NCBI GenBank assembly: GCA_964443545.1
Contig: CAYUCV010000020.1
Location: forward strand, 1 to 18,386
Source: JBAZKV01 sp964443545
Lineage (GTDB): Bacteria; Margulisbacteria; WOR-1; JAKLHX01; JBAZKV01
Reading direction: 5' to 3'
DNA: 18,386 nucleotides
Part shown: positions 1 through 6,481 of the stretch, piece after piece
Layout of the letters: each line of letters begins with the position of its first letter
Position numbering within the stretch: the first letter of the stretch is position 1
Notes under the pieces: model-generated
Seen by the model: the letters and a program-made list of their open reading frames with translations, nothing else
Database searches by the model: none
Told to the model about the DNA's origin: nothing
Program-made: the position numbers and the translations under genes

Positions 1-60
1 TTTTGAGTTTGGGATTTGGAATTTGTTTAGGGTTTAGGATTTGGATATTTGTGCTTTCTA
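1..60. repeat. Degenerate 7-bp-period repeat
   Basis: A run of TTTGGATTT/GTTTAGG-like words recurs about every seven bases (gagtttg, ggatttg, gaatttg, tttaggg, tttagga, tttggat). Similar low-complexity heptad stretches are common as dispersed intergenic repeats in environmental bacterial genomes (general knowledge). The window edge may cut it. The following bases, 61-122, show no gene or clear signal. Confidence 0.6.
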
Positions 61-154
61 GTCCAGCCCAACTTTTGCCTCCTCCTGGTCCATTGTCCTA
101 ATTATCACGCCAATAACCAAGCATGTCAATAAGAAAAACGGGCTTATCCTGTTA

Positions 155-160
155 TATAAT
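155..160 (+). promoter_or_regulatory. Possible -10 box of the P-loop kinase gene
   Basis: TATAAT lies 7 bases before the ATG at 168, which would place the transcription start on or next to the start codon. No convincing -35 box is seen and there is no TG extension, so this is a weak call. Confidence 0.3.
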
Positions 161-167
161 ATATGGA

Positions 168-752
168 ATGGAAAAAGCCAGCCCAAAATATCTCGGCCTC
201 ACAGGCCTTAACGCCTCCGGCAAAGGCACGGTCGCAAAACTCCTCATCGAAAGAGGGTTCAATTATTATTCCCTGTCAGACATAGTAAGGGAAGAAGCAA
301 CCGCAATGGGGCTTGACCACAGCAGGGAAAACCTTATCCTGGTAGGCAACAAGCTGCGCAAGGAGCATGGGCCTGCGGTTCTGGCACAAAAAGTCGTGGA
401 AAAGCTTGTAGGGGCAGGTCGTGACCTGCCCCTACGGGATGACATCCATCCCGCGGTCATCGACAGCATCCGCAATCTTGCGGAAATAAACGAACTGCGA
501 AAACTGCCGGGTTTTATTTTGATCGCAATTGACGCGCCGGTCAAGCTGAGGTTTGAGAGAGCAAAAAAAAGAGGCAGGACGGGATTCGAAAAGACCCTTC
601 AGGACTTCATTAAGATAGAGCAACAGGAAAACTCTAAGGACCCGGCAAGACAGCAGCTGTTTGAATGCGTTAAGCAGGCAGACTATATTGTTGTGAACGA
701 CAAAACCGAAAAAGAACTGAAGGACAAGGTCGCTACTTTCTTCCGAAGATGA
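168..752 (+). CDS. UPF0200-like P-loop (nucleoside/dephospho-CoA-type) kinase
   Basis: A small AAA_18/dephospho-CoA-kinase-like NTPase of 194 residues. The P-loop GLNASGKGT lies near residue 12. Blocks typical of the UPF0200 family follow in order: VREEA, ENL..GN.LR..HG, VIDSIR, LIAIDAP..LRFERAKKRGR, and ADYIVVNDKT near the C-terminus. Related domains also occur fused to dCMP deaminases, so a nucleotide kinase role is plausible, but the substrate is unknown. ATG 168 (MEKASP) is preferred over ATG 123 because the family begins close to the first beta strand; neither start has a Shine-Dalgarno. A 28-bp palindrome at 408-435 adds about ten in-frame codons (VGAGRDLPLR) before the VIDSIR block. 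The last 20 bases overlap the convergent LCP gene. Confidence 0.75.
   Translation: MEKASPKYLGLTGLNASGKGTVAKLLIERGFNYYSLSDIVREEATAMGLDHSRENLILVGNKLRKEHGPAVLAQKVVEKLVGAGRDLPLRDDIHPAVIDSIRNLAEINELRKLPGFILIAIDAPVKLRFERAKKRGRTGFEKTLQDFIKIEQQENSKDPARQQLFECVKQADYIVVNDKTEKELKDKVATFFRR
408..435. repeat. 28-bp palindromic insert, copy 1 (in kinase gene)
   Basis: Perfect 13-bp arms, GTAGGGGCAGGTC and its reverse complement, flank a 2-bp centre (GT). It is read in frame as V-G-A-G-R-D-L-P-L-R. Three more copies with the same 13-2-13 build lie at 3590, 6676 and 9575. Confidence 0.85.
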
Positions 753-1590
753 CCTCGTTTATGACTTTTTGTTTCCCGGCCTCGTCCGTCAGTATAAAAT
801 AGCCCCTCGCAAGCCTTGCGCCCCCTCCCGGAATTGTTCCCGTATCAACCCTTCCGTTCCTGTAAATGCTTGAAGCCCCCATCGCCAGTTTGAGCACCTG
901 CATGGGGCCGAGATTGGTCCGGATATTTGATGAAACTCCGTAGGCCAGAAGGGGCGTTTTCCATAGATTCGAAGGCTTTGACACCTCCCTTACAAGGGCC
1001 TGAAAAAACTTGTGCTGGCGGTCTATCCTGCCCCAGTCAGAAGCATTGTCATGGCGGAAGCGCACATAGCCCATTGCCTGATATCCCGAAAGCCTCTGCG
1101 GCCCCGCCCTAAGATTGATATGCAGGCTTCCTGCGTTGTCGCTGTAGTAGAGCGGCTTTTCGACATCAACAGTAACACCCCCGATACTGTCGACAAGGTT
1201 CATGAAAAGCGGAAAATTGATATCGATGTAATAATGGACGGGGACCTTGAGAAAATTTGACACGGTAAGACAGGACAGCTCCGGACCTCCGTACATATGA
1301 GCATGATTTATCTTGTCCTGCCCGTATCCAGGTATGTCCACCAGGGTATCCCTTGGTATCGCAAGGATACCTATCCTCCTATCGGCATAGTTTATATGCA
1401 CCAGGTTGATGGAATCAGATCTTGCTCTCCAGCCCGATGCTGTATCTATGCCCATGACAAGGATATTGATCTCATCGTTCTTCTTGATAAAGCCCTTGCT
1501 GAGGGCAAAAAAGAGAGCGCCGGCACACAGTACAGCGGTCAGTAAAAGCGCCAGGTCCTTTGGGCGCGGTATCAGCCTTCCACCAGCCAT
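733..1590 (-). CDS. LytR-CpsA-Psr (LCP) family cell-wall ligase
   Basis: LCP enzymes transfer lipid-linked glycopolymers onto peptidoglycan outside the membrane. The protein has 285 residues. A short cytoplasmic tail and one membrane helix (about 12-31) are followed by the LCP domain. It shows INILVMGID, RSDSINLVHIN, the IPRDTLVDIPGYG...KINHAHMYGG block, IDINF, GGVTVDV, and the late Arg-rich stretch YVRFRHDNASDWGRIDRQ that holds pyrophosphate-contacting arginines in this family. ATG 1590 is chosen because AAGGAGG sits 5 bases upstream; an in-frame ATG at 1611 has no such site. It overlaps the end of the ferritin-like gene by 19 bases, so translation is probably coupled. It is the last gene of the minus-strand operon and its 3' end overlaps the convergent kinase gene by 20 bases. 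Confidence 0.9.
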   Translation of the reverse strand: MAGGRLIPRPKDLALLLTAVLCAGALFFALSKGFIKKNDEINILVMGIDTASGWRARSDSINLVHINYADRRIGILAIPRDTLVDIPGYGQDKINHAHMYGGPELSCLTVSNFLKVPVHYYIDINFPLFMNLVDSIGGVTVDVEKPLYYSDNAGSLHINLRAGPQRLSGYQAMGYVRFRHDNASDWGRIDRQHKFFQALVREVSKPSNLWKTPLLAYGVSSNIRTNLGPMQVLKLAMGASSIYRNGRVDTGTIPGGGARLARGYFILTDEAGKQKVINEVIFGRK

Positions 1591-2096
1591 TTTTCCTCCT
1601 TGTGGAACCATTCGGAGGGATTTGACAGGTAAAGATGGGTGTCCTCAAGGAGGTCATAATGTATGCTCTCCTCCTTGGCAAGGAACTCGAACAGTTTTTT
1701 TGCGGCCGGCTCTTCGGTCTCGCCGGCTATTTTTTTGTAGAAGTCATACCCCTTTTTTTCAAGGTCCATTCCCACTTCATAGGCGTGCATAAGTTCCTTA
1801 TCCGGGGCAACGCTTTTTTCAAGCGAGGCTTTTATCCCGCTTAGGACTTCAGCCTTAAGCCTGCCGCTCCACTGCGCATCCGCTGCGCCTGCAGCCCTGT
1901 CAAAGTCCTTACCGGTTATCTGGGAATAAAAGTTCTCTATTGCCTTTATGTGCATAAGTTCTTTATCGGCTATGGCTTTTAGCGTGGCGCTTCCCAGAGA
2001 GTTCTTTGAGCCGTTTGCCGCCTTCATATAGAGAGCATATCCTTCTTCTTCAAGCAGTATCGAGGTCTTCGCGGCCTTTTCAAGATCGGTTGACAT
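1572..2096 (-). CDS. Ferritin-like / rubrerythrin-type diiron protein
   Basis: A 174-residue four-helix-bundle protein built as two similar halves. Half one has EEEGYALYMKAA (E16-E18) and DKELMHIKAIE (E46, H49). Half two has DLEKKGYDFYKK (E113) and AKEESIHYDLLEDT (E142/E143, H146). The E...E-x-x-H pairs are the diiron ligands of the rubrerythrin/ferritin-like superfamily. No C-terminal rubredoxin Cys4 domain is present. A likely role is peroxide or oxygen detoxification or iron handling (family-level inference). A strong AAGGAGGAG site lies just before ATG 2096. The gene follows the flavoprotein gene by 20 bases and overlaps the LCP gene. An extended -10 at 2124-2132 may give it its own promoter. 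Confidence 0.85.
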   Translation of the reverse strand: MSTDLEKAAKTSILLEEEGYALYMKAANGSKNSLGSATLKAIADKELMHIKAIENFYSQITGKDFDRAAGAADAQWSGRLKAEVLSGIKASLEKSVAPDKELMHAYEVGMDLEKKGYDFYKKIAGETEEPAAKKLFEFLAKEESIHYDLLEDTHLYLSNPSEWFHKEEKWLVEG

Positions 2097-2116
2097 ATTG
2101 CTCCTCCTTGCCGTAT

Positions 2117-3403
2117 TTACTTAATTATACCACCGCTAACGCTGTTGCCCGCCGTCCACCCCGTTGACCAGGCCGCCTGAAGGTTGAAACCTCCCGTCTT
2201 TCCTATGACATCAAGTATCTCTCCCGCAAAATACAGCCCTTTAACTATTTTTGATCCCAGGGTCTTATTGTCGATCTCTTTCAGGTCTATGCCTCCGTCG
2301 GTGGCGATCGATTTGTTGACAATGACATAATTTGAGATAGTGAATGAGAGATCGGTGAGCTGCTTCAGTATTTGTTTTCTCTGCTCTTTTGTCAGGTCGT
2401 GCACCTTGATGTCCGAGACTATTCCGCAAAGCTCCAGGATCACAGGCGGTAAAGACTTTGGAAGCAGCAGGAAAAGGGAATTAAGAACATCTTTATTGGG
2501 ATTGGCCGCAAAATTACTAACCAAAAGCTCATCGACTTTCTTTTCGTCAAACCCGGGGAAGAAATTGATCGAGACCCTGAAGCCGCTCATCTGGGCGTTC
2601 GAAACATTAAGACTCGCATTTATCATGGTGGGCCCGGTAAGGCCGAAGTTCGCGAACATTATAGGTCCGCGGTCCTTAAAAAGCAGTCCGGTGCGGTTGA
2701 TGAACGAGACTTCAGCCTCTACGCTCAGACCGTTGAGTTTTCGGCAAAGCTCGACTTCACGCACTTCAAACGGGTACAGCGCTTTCTTTGGAGGGATTAT
2801 CTTATGTCCCAGGCTCTCTGCAAACCTGAACCCGTCTCCCGTTGAACCTGTTCTCTGCTTTGTTTTGCCCCCGGTCGAGAGGAGGACATTTGGCGCAAGG
2901 AATTCCCCCTTGGGGGTCTTGACACCCCGGATGACTGCTCCCCTCTCCCTCTTGCCCCGAGCGTAGTCGAGGGGTTGGGGGTGAGGGCTGGTGAGCAACT
3001 CCTCGACAGGCGCTTCATAAATGATGCCCACCTTAAGCTTTAAAAGCCTGTTAAGAAGCGCTTCAAGAAAATCCCTCGCCTTATTGCTTTTGGGGAACAC
3101 TTTTAAACCAGGCTCGACTTTGAGGGCCACTCCTGACGACTCAAAGAATTCCATCACTTCCAGATTTGAATAATTGTGAAGCATGCCGATCATGAACTTA
3201 GGGTTCTTCATGTAGTTAAAGCAGAAAGCCGCGGGGTCCTTTTCCGCATTGGTCACATTGCACCGGCCGTTGCCGCAGATGAGCAGTTTTTTTCCGGCAG
3301 AGGCGTTCTTTTCCAGGATCAGGACCTTGAGCCCGCGCTCCGCAGCCCTTATTGCTGCCATCATTCCTGCGGGGCCTGCGCCAACGATTATGAGATCATA
3401 CAT
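2117..3403 (-). CDS. BaiN/RdsA (HI0933) family NAD(P)/FAD-dependent oxidoreductase
   Basis: A flavoprotein of 428 residues, close to the family length of about 400-420. It begins with the dinucleotide-binding motif IIVGAGPAGMMAA (residues 5-17) and LILEKN, then the family signature GKKLLICGNGRCNVTN (near 38-53). Later blocks are PKSNKARDFLEAL, LSTGGKTKQRTGSTGDGFRFAESLGH, LTGPTMINAS, TDGGIDLKEID and the closing GLYFAGEILDVIGKTGGFNLQAAWSTG. Family members are uncharacterised or act on bile-acid intermediates; the substrate here is unknown. A CCCCGAGC...GAGGGG repeat (2941-2987) is translated in frame as a Pro/Arg-rich insert (about SPHPQPLDYARGKRERG) in the middle domain. The start overlaps the end of maf by 16 bases. 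Confidence 0.9.
   Translation of the reverse strand: MYDLIIVGAGPAGMMAAIRAAERGLKVLILEKNASAGKKLLICGNGRCNVTNAEKDPAAFCFNYMKNPKFMIGMLHNYSNLEVMEFFESSGVALKVEPGLKVFPKSNKARDFLEALLNRLLKLKVGIIYEAPVEELLTSPHPQPLDYARGKRERGAVIRGVKTPKGEFLAPNVLLSTGGKTKQRTGSTGDGFRFAESLGHKIIPPKKALYPFEVREVELCRKLNGLSVEAEVSFINRTGLLFKDRGPIMFANFGLTGPTMINASLNVSNAQMSGFRVSINFFPGFDEKKVDELLVSNFAANPNKDVLNSLFLLLPKSLPPVILELCGIVSDIKVHDLTKEQRKQILKQLTDLSFTISNYVIVNKSIATDGGIDLKEIDNKTLGSKIVKGLYFAGEILDVIGKTGGFNLQAAWSTGWTAGNSVSGGIIK
2124..2132 (-). promoter_or_regulatory. Possible extended -10 promoter of ferritin-like gene
   Basis: The minus strand reads TGGTATAAT inside the last codons of the flavoprotein gene. The predicted start near 2117 would leave a 20-base leader that contains the AAGGAGGAG site. 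No -35 is evident. It could allow the ferritin-like and LCP genes to be transcribed apart from the rest of the operon. Confidence 0.4.
2941..2987. repeat. CCCCGAGC...GAGGGG repeat inside the flavoprotein gene
   Basis: It contains TTGCCCCGAGCGTAGTCGAGGGG plus a CCCTCTCCCT / GGGGTGAGGG flank. The core matches the repeats at 8120-8160 and 12268-12295 and more loosely those at 12409-12456 and 8445-8484. It is translated in frame on the minus strand with no stop. Confidence 0.75.
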
Positions 3404-3954
3404 TTAAGTTTCTCGGTAGGCAGCCCTACCACATTATCATAGTCGCCCTTTATACGCTCCACCAGGAACGCTCCCCTGCTCTGGATGGCAAAAGCCCCAG
3501 CCTTATCCAGGGGCTCTCTTGTTTTTACATAAGAATCAATCTCATTCTTTGATAATTTTTTGATCTTGACATGGGTGACTGCATAATCTGTACGGGCACG
3601 CGGCCGCGTGCCCCTATCAACATTGATCACCGCAATCCCCGTAATTACCCGCACCACCTTATTGCTTATCATCCTCAACATCCTTGCTGCATCCTTCTTA
3701 TCCTTGGGTTTTCCCAGTATCTTTCCCGCGCAGACAACTATAGTATCTGCCCCCACGATCGTTCCGCTCTTAACTTTTGGGGCCGCTTTCTGCGCTTTTT
3801 CTCTTGCATGATGGACCGCCAGTTTGCCGGGCGGCAGCCGCTTGCCTTCATTTTCATCATGATCGTTTTGGACAATAAAGACCTTCCAGCCTGGTATTTT
3901 TTTTATCAGCTGCTTTCTTCGGGGGGAGGCGGAAGCAAGGTAGAGCTTTTTCAC
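3388..3954 (-). CDS. maf: Maf family nucleotide pyrophosphatase
   Basis: A Maf/YhdE-type house-cleaning nucleotide diphosphatase of 188 residues that removes non-canonical or pyrimidine NTPs from the cytoplasm. The N-terminal LASASPRRKQLI is the family signature. IVGADTIVVCAGKILGKPKDKKDAARML contains the catalytic Asp (GADT) and the following K/P motif. VITGIAVI, LDKAGAFAIQSRGA and IKGDYDNVVGLP are the remaining hallmark blocks. A 28-bp palindrome (3590-3617) adds about ten codons (DRGTRPRART) between two strands of the central sheet. It starts inside the stop of the upstream unknown gene (4-base overlap) and overlaps the flavoprotein start, so it belongs to the minus-strand operon. Confidence 0.92.
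   Translation of the reverse strand: MKKLYLASASPRRKQLIKKIPGWKVFIVQNDHDENEGKRLPPGKLAVHHAREKAQKAAPKVKSGTIVGADTIVVCAGKILGKPKDKKDAARMLRMISNKVVRVITGIAVINVDRGTRPRARTDYAVTHVKIKKLSKNEIDSYVKTREPLDKAGAFAIQSRGAFLVERIKGDYDNVVGLPTEKLKCMIS
3590..3617. repeat. 28-bp palindromic insert, copy 2 (in maf)
   Basis: Arms GTACGGGCACGCG and CGCGTGCCCCTAT flank GC, with two mismatches between arms. On the maf strand it is read one base out of phase from the other three copies, giving D-R-G-T-R-P-R-A-R-T. The core GGGCACGCGGCCGCGTGCCC is identical to that of copy 4 at 9575. Confidence 0.85.
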
Positions 3955-4547
3955 TGTTTGGTTTTGGGGTCCGGAGCGTCTTTCTTATTCAGGTTGGGGT
4001 TTTGTCCCATGTAATCAAGCTCCTGGCCGACAATGGTCTTTAGTTCCTTATAAGCATTGGCAAGGTCCTGCGGGTTCTTTACCGGAAGCCCTGCCGCGTT
4101 CTGCACCCTGTCAACAACAAGCCCCATACAGATCTTTGCACCGGAAAATTGCATGGGCACGATCTGCTGTGAATAAAATGTCATCTTGAATTTGTACTGC
4201 TTGTCGCCGAAAACTATGCCGCTAAAAAGCCCCGGGACCCCGCTGAGAGAGGCTCTTTTGCCGTCAAGCAGATCGCAAAAGGCCTGGAACATTTTGCCGT
4301 AAAGTGTTTCGTAATAATCCCTGGTATAGGTCTTCTGATATCTCCAGATGAGGAAAAAGCACAGCTCTTTGAGATGGGCGACGGAGTCCGCGCTTATAAG
4401 CACCGTGTTCTTGGCCGGCATGGCATCCATCGCGCAATAGATGCCGTTCCTGTATTCAAGGCCTCTCGGCCGCTTGGCCGCGTCCTTCCAGGCCTCGGGC
4501 ACCAGAGTACAGGGTTTTGGAAGCGGCGGAAGATAGTTGAAGTTCAT
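3951..4547 (-). CDS. Conserved-looking protein of unknown function
   Basis: I do not recognise this 198-residue protein. It has no signal peptide or membrane helix. It starts with a Pro-rich segment (NYLPPLPKPCTLVPEAW), has an aromatic-rich middle (CFFLIWRYQKTYTRDYYETLYGKMFQAF), a beta-like stretch (YKFKMTFYSQQIVPMQF) and a Lys/Asp-rich tail. ATG 4547 is preferred over the upstream in-frame ATG 4631, because the longer form would run through two promoters. TTGAAA-17-TAATAT lies just upstream, so this is the first gene of the minus operon. With only 10 bases between the -10 box and ATG and no Shine-Dalgarno, the mRNA is probably nearly leaderless. The stop overlaps maf by 4 bases. Confidence 0.7.
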   Translation of the reverse strand: MNFNYLPPLPKPCTLVPEAWKDAAKRPRGLEYRNGIYCAMDAMPAKNTVLISADSVAHLKELCFFLIWRYQKTYTRDYYETLYGKMFQAFCDLLDGKRASLSGVPGLFSGIVFGDKQYKFKMTFYSQQIVPMQFSGAKICMGLVVDRVQNAAGLPVKNPQDLANAYKELKTIVGQELDYMGQNPNLNKKDAPDPKTKQ

Positions 4548-4557
4548 GTCTTTTTTT

Positions 4558-4586
4558 ATATTAATCTTTTTATCCGTCTCTTTCAA
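4558..4586 (-). promoter_or_regulatory. Promoter of the minus-strand operon
   Basis: On the minus strand TTGAAA (4581-4586), a 17-bp spacer and TAATAT (4558-4563). The predicted start is about 4 bases before ATG 4547. Its -35 is 9 bp from the -35 of the divergent promoter at 4596. Confidence 0.65.
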
Positions 4587-4595
4587 GAGCACCCC

Positions 4596-4623
4596 TTGAC
4601 AAACACTTTCCCGGTGGTAGAAT
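4596..4623 (+). promoter_or_regulatory. Consensus sigma-70 promoter of the Trp-rich micro-gene
   Basis: A perfect TTGACA (4596-4601), a 16-bp spacer and TAGAAT (4618-4623). It drives the small ORF at 4655 and is arranged back to back with the minus-strand operon promoter. Confidence 0.8.
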
Positions 4624-4654
4624 TTGCACATCCTTGAGCAAAGGAGGTGAAGAT

Positions 4655-4735
4655 ATGAACTGGATATGGTGGGTAGTTATAGCGATAATAATCATCGCTT
4701 TGATATGGTGGTGGGCAACATCTTCAAAAAAATAG
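4655..4735 (+). CDS. 26-residue Trp-rich single-pass membrane microprotein
   Basis: A small ORF supported by a complete expression cassette: consensus promoter at 4596-4623, strong Shine-Dalgarno AAAGGAGGTGA about 6 bases before ATG, and a strong terminator at 4763. The peptide is one hydrophobic helix (VVIAIIIIALI) bracketed by tryptophans at 3, 5, 6 and 18, 19, 20, with a short TSSKK tail. This is the layout of a membrane helix with aromatic belts at both interfaces and a positive C-terminus. I do not recognise a family. It might be a small regulator of a membrane complex, a stress or type I toxin-like peptide, or a lipid-associated peptide. No antisense RNA promoter was evident nearby, so the toxin idea is not supported. 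Confidence 0.75.
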   Translation: MNWIWWVVIAIIIIALIWWWATSSKK

Positions 4736-4762
4736 GCTGAAAAATACTTTTATATAAAAGAA

Positions 4763-4795
4763 GACCCCGGGAGATCCCCGGGGTCCTTTATTTTA
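4763..4795 (+). terminator. Rho-independent terminator after the micro-gene
   Basis: A perfect 9-bp stem GACCCCGGG / CCCGGGGTC with a 5-base loop (AGATC) is followed by CTTTATTTT. It closes the 26-codon unit about 27 bases after its stop and insulates the following lipid kinase operon. Confidence 0.9.
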
Positions 4796-4827
4796 AGGCG
4801 CAGTGAGGCGGTTTGGCTCAAGCGTTA

Positions 4828-4836
4828 TGTTATAAT
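4828..4836 (+). promoter_or_regulatory. Extended -10 promoter of the lipid kinase operon
   Basis: TGTTATAAT (TG-n-TATAAT) ends 10 bases before ATG 4847. The predicted transcript start is only about 4 bases before the ATG. No -35 of good quality is seen, as is usual for extended -10 promoters. Confidence 0.6.
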
Positions 4837-4846
4837 TCTTTAACCG

Positions 4847-5722
4847 ATGAACATCAAGATCATTGTCAATCCTCAGGCAGGCAAAGGAAAAGCAAAAAAG
4901 CTTGCGTACGAGGTAGAGAACTTTTTGTGCGGCAGAGGGCTCGAGTACAGCCTTGACCGCACCTTTAGGCCGATGGGCGCCGCAACCCTTGCAAAAAAGG
5001 CGGTCGAAGACGGCTTTGACATGGTCCTGTCTGTAGGCGGTGACGGCACTGCCAACGAAGTTGCCAACGGGCTTGCCGGAAGCAGGACCCGTCTTGCGGT
5101 GATCCCCGCAGGAACAAGGAACGATTTTGCAAGGTCCCTCGGTCTGGATCCCGATAATCTTATTTCTGCATGCGAGACCGCACTTGACGGGCACTCAAGA
5201 AAGATAGATCTGGGACTTATCAACGGGCGGCATTTTTTGAACGGAGTATCCCTGGGGCTAAGGACCGAACTTGCAAAGGAAGGCGTAGGAGGCACCGGCT
5301 CTATTGCCTTAAAGGACAGAATAGCTGAGGCTCTCTTCTTTTTCCGAAGGTTCAAGCCGCTGCGGGTGGTAATAACGGCGGACTCCTCTGTGATAAATTC
5401 CTCCGTCATCTCGGTGCAGGTGGCAAACGGGAGATATTTTTTTGGGGGCCGCCTTGTGGCTCCAAAGGCCAGCCTTGAAGACGGATTGCTGGACCTTGCC
5501 GTCATCAAAAGCAGCGGAAAGCTCCGTTATCTGGCCAACCGCTCAAAGATAAAGAAAGGCTGCGGCAGGTACGCTGATGACCTGATAAGTTTGAGAGCCT
5601 CAAAAGTCGACATTGAGTGCCCTTTGGATACTTACGCAAAATTTGACGGGGAGCTCATCAAGAGCTCGGGCACCTGCTCTATCCGTGTTTCTGACAGCAA
5701 ACTTAATGTGATGTCCAACTGA
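4847..5722 (+). CDS. Diacylglycerol/lipid kinase (DagK, YegS/BmrU family)
   Basis: A lipid kinase of 291 residues, the usual length for the family. It phosphorylates diacylglycerol or a similar lipid at the inner face of the membrane, using ATP. KIIVNPQAGKGKAKKL (4-19) opens the catalytic domain. SVGGDGTANEVANGL (62-76) holds the GGDGT nucleotide-binding motif. VIPAGTRNDFARSLG (85-99) is the second hallmark. The C-terminal beta-sandwich begins near 125 (IDLGLINGRHFLNGVSLGL) and includes APKASLEDGLLDL, the metal-site region. No Shine-Dalgarno precedes ATG 4847, consistent with a near-leaderless message. It is the first gene of an operon with larB, larC and the RNase H gene; larB starts 12 bases after its stop. 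Confidence 0.88.
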   Translation: MNIKIIVNPQAGKGKAKKLAYEVENFLCGRGLEYSLDRTFRPMGAATLAKKAVEDGFDMVLSVGGDGTANEVANGLAGSRTRLAVIPAGTRNDFARSLGLDPDNLISACETALDGHSRKIDLGLINGRHFLNGVSLGLRTELAKEGVGGTGSIALKDRIAEALFFFRRFKPLRVVITADSSVINSSVISVQVANGRYFFGGRLVAPKASLEDGLLDLAVIKSSGKLRYLANRSKIKKGCGRYADDLISLRASKVDIECPLDTYAKFDGELIKSSGTCSIRVSDSKLNVMSN

Positions 5723-5734
5723 GGTTCTTACACA

Positions 5735-6481
5735 ATGGACCTTCCACAGCTAAAAAGAATTTTGTCCCGCCTCAGAAAAGGCAAGCTCTCCCCTGATGAA
5801 GCGCTTTCGCTTTTGCGGGTTCTCCCCTACCGGAACCTTGGCTTTGCAAAGGTCGACCATCACCGCCAGCTGAGAAAAGGTTTTCCCGAGGTCATATACT
5901 GCCCGGGCAAGACCATAGAACATATTAAAAAAATAGCCTTGACCCAGAAGGATGTGCTTGCCACAAGGGCAGATGAAAAAATATTTCTGGAGATCAAAAA
6001 AAATCTTCCGAATGCAAAATACTACCCTCTCGCACGGGTAATATCCGTCAGGAGCACAAAAAGAAAGGACAGCTCTGCCTCAAAAAAGCCGATACTTGTT
6101 ATTACCGCCGGAACAGCCGATATTCCGGTTGCCGAAGAGGCCGCCGTAACAGCGGAGCTCCTTGGCAATAAGGTAAAGAGGATCTATGATGTCGGAGTAG
6201 CCGGACTCCACAGGCTTCTTGACAGAACAAAGGATATTATGTCCGCGCCTGTCATAATAGTCGTTGCCGGAATGGACGGGGCGCTGCCTAGCATTATAGC
6301 CGGGCTTGCATCGGCTCCTGTGATAGCAGTTCCCACCAGTGTCGGCTACGGCGCCAGCTTCAAAGGGCTTTCTGCACTTTTGACAATGATGAACGCCTGC
6401 GCCACGGGAGTGGGCGTGGTCAATATAGACAACGGCTTTGGCGCGGCATGCCTTGCCGACGCTATAATGAGGAGAAAATGA
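5735..6481 (+). CDS. larB: LarB, pyridinium-3,5-biscarboxylic acid mononucleotide synthase
   Basis: LarB carries out the first step of nickel-pincer nucleotide (NPN) synthesis: it carboxylates nicotinic acid adenine dinucleotide and hydrolyses its phosphoanhydride. The protein has 248 residues. The N-terminal part (LSRLRKGKLSPDEALSLL, PEVIYCPGKT) is LarB-specific. The C-terminal part is a PurE/AIR-carboxylase-like fold with ITAGTADIPVAEEAA, YDVGVAGLHR, VVAGMDGALPSIIAGL, PTSVGYGAS and NACATGVGVVNIDNGFGAA. The Cys in this last motif corresponds to the Cys known to form the covalent substrate adduct. A weak GAGG site precedes ATG 5735. It overlaps larC by 4 bases (ATGA). larA and larE are not in the window. 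Confidence 0.93.
   Translation: MDLPQLKRILSRLRKGKLSPDEALSLLRVLPYRNLGFAKVDHHRQLRKGFPEVIYCPGKTIEHIKKIALTQKDVLATRADEKIFLEIKKNLPNAKYYPLARVISVRSTKRKDSSASKKPILVITAGTADIPVAEEAAVTAELLGNKVKRIYDVGVAGLHRLLDRTKDIMSAPVIIVVAGMDGALPSIIAGLASAPVIAVPTSVGYGASFKGLSALLTMMNACATGVGVVNIDNGFGAACLADAIMRRK

Noticed and set aside
4548..4631. Longer N-terminus for the unknown minus-strand protein starting at 4631
   Set aside because: It would place both divergent promoters inside the coding sequence; the Lys-rich extension is not protein-like and ATG 4547 fits the promoter.
4747..4760. AT palindrome CTTTTATATAAAAG as an operator
   Set aside because: It lies between the micro-gene stop and its terminator, where low-complexity AT palindromes are easily found by chance; no second copy was seen.
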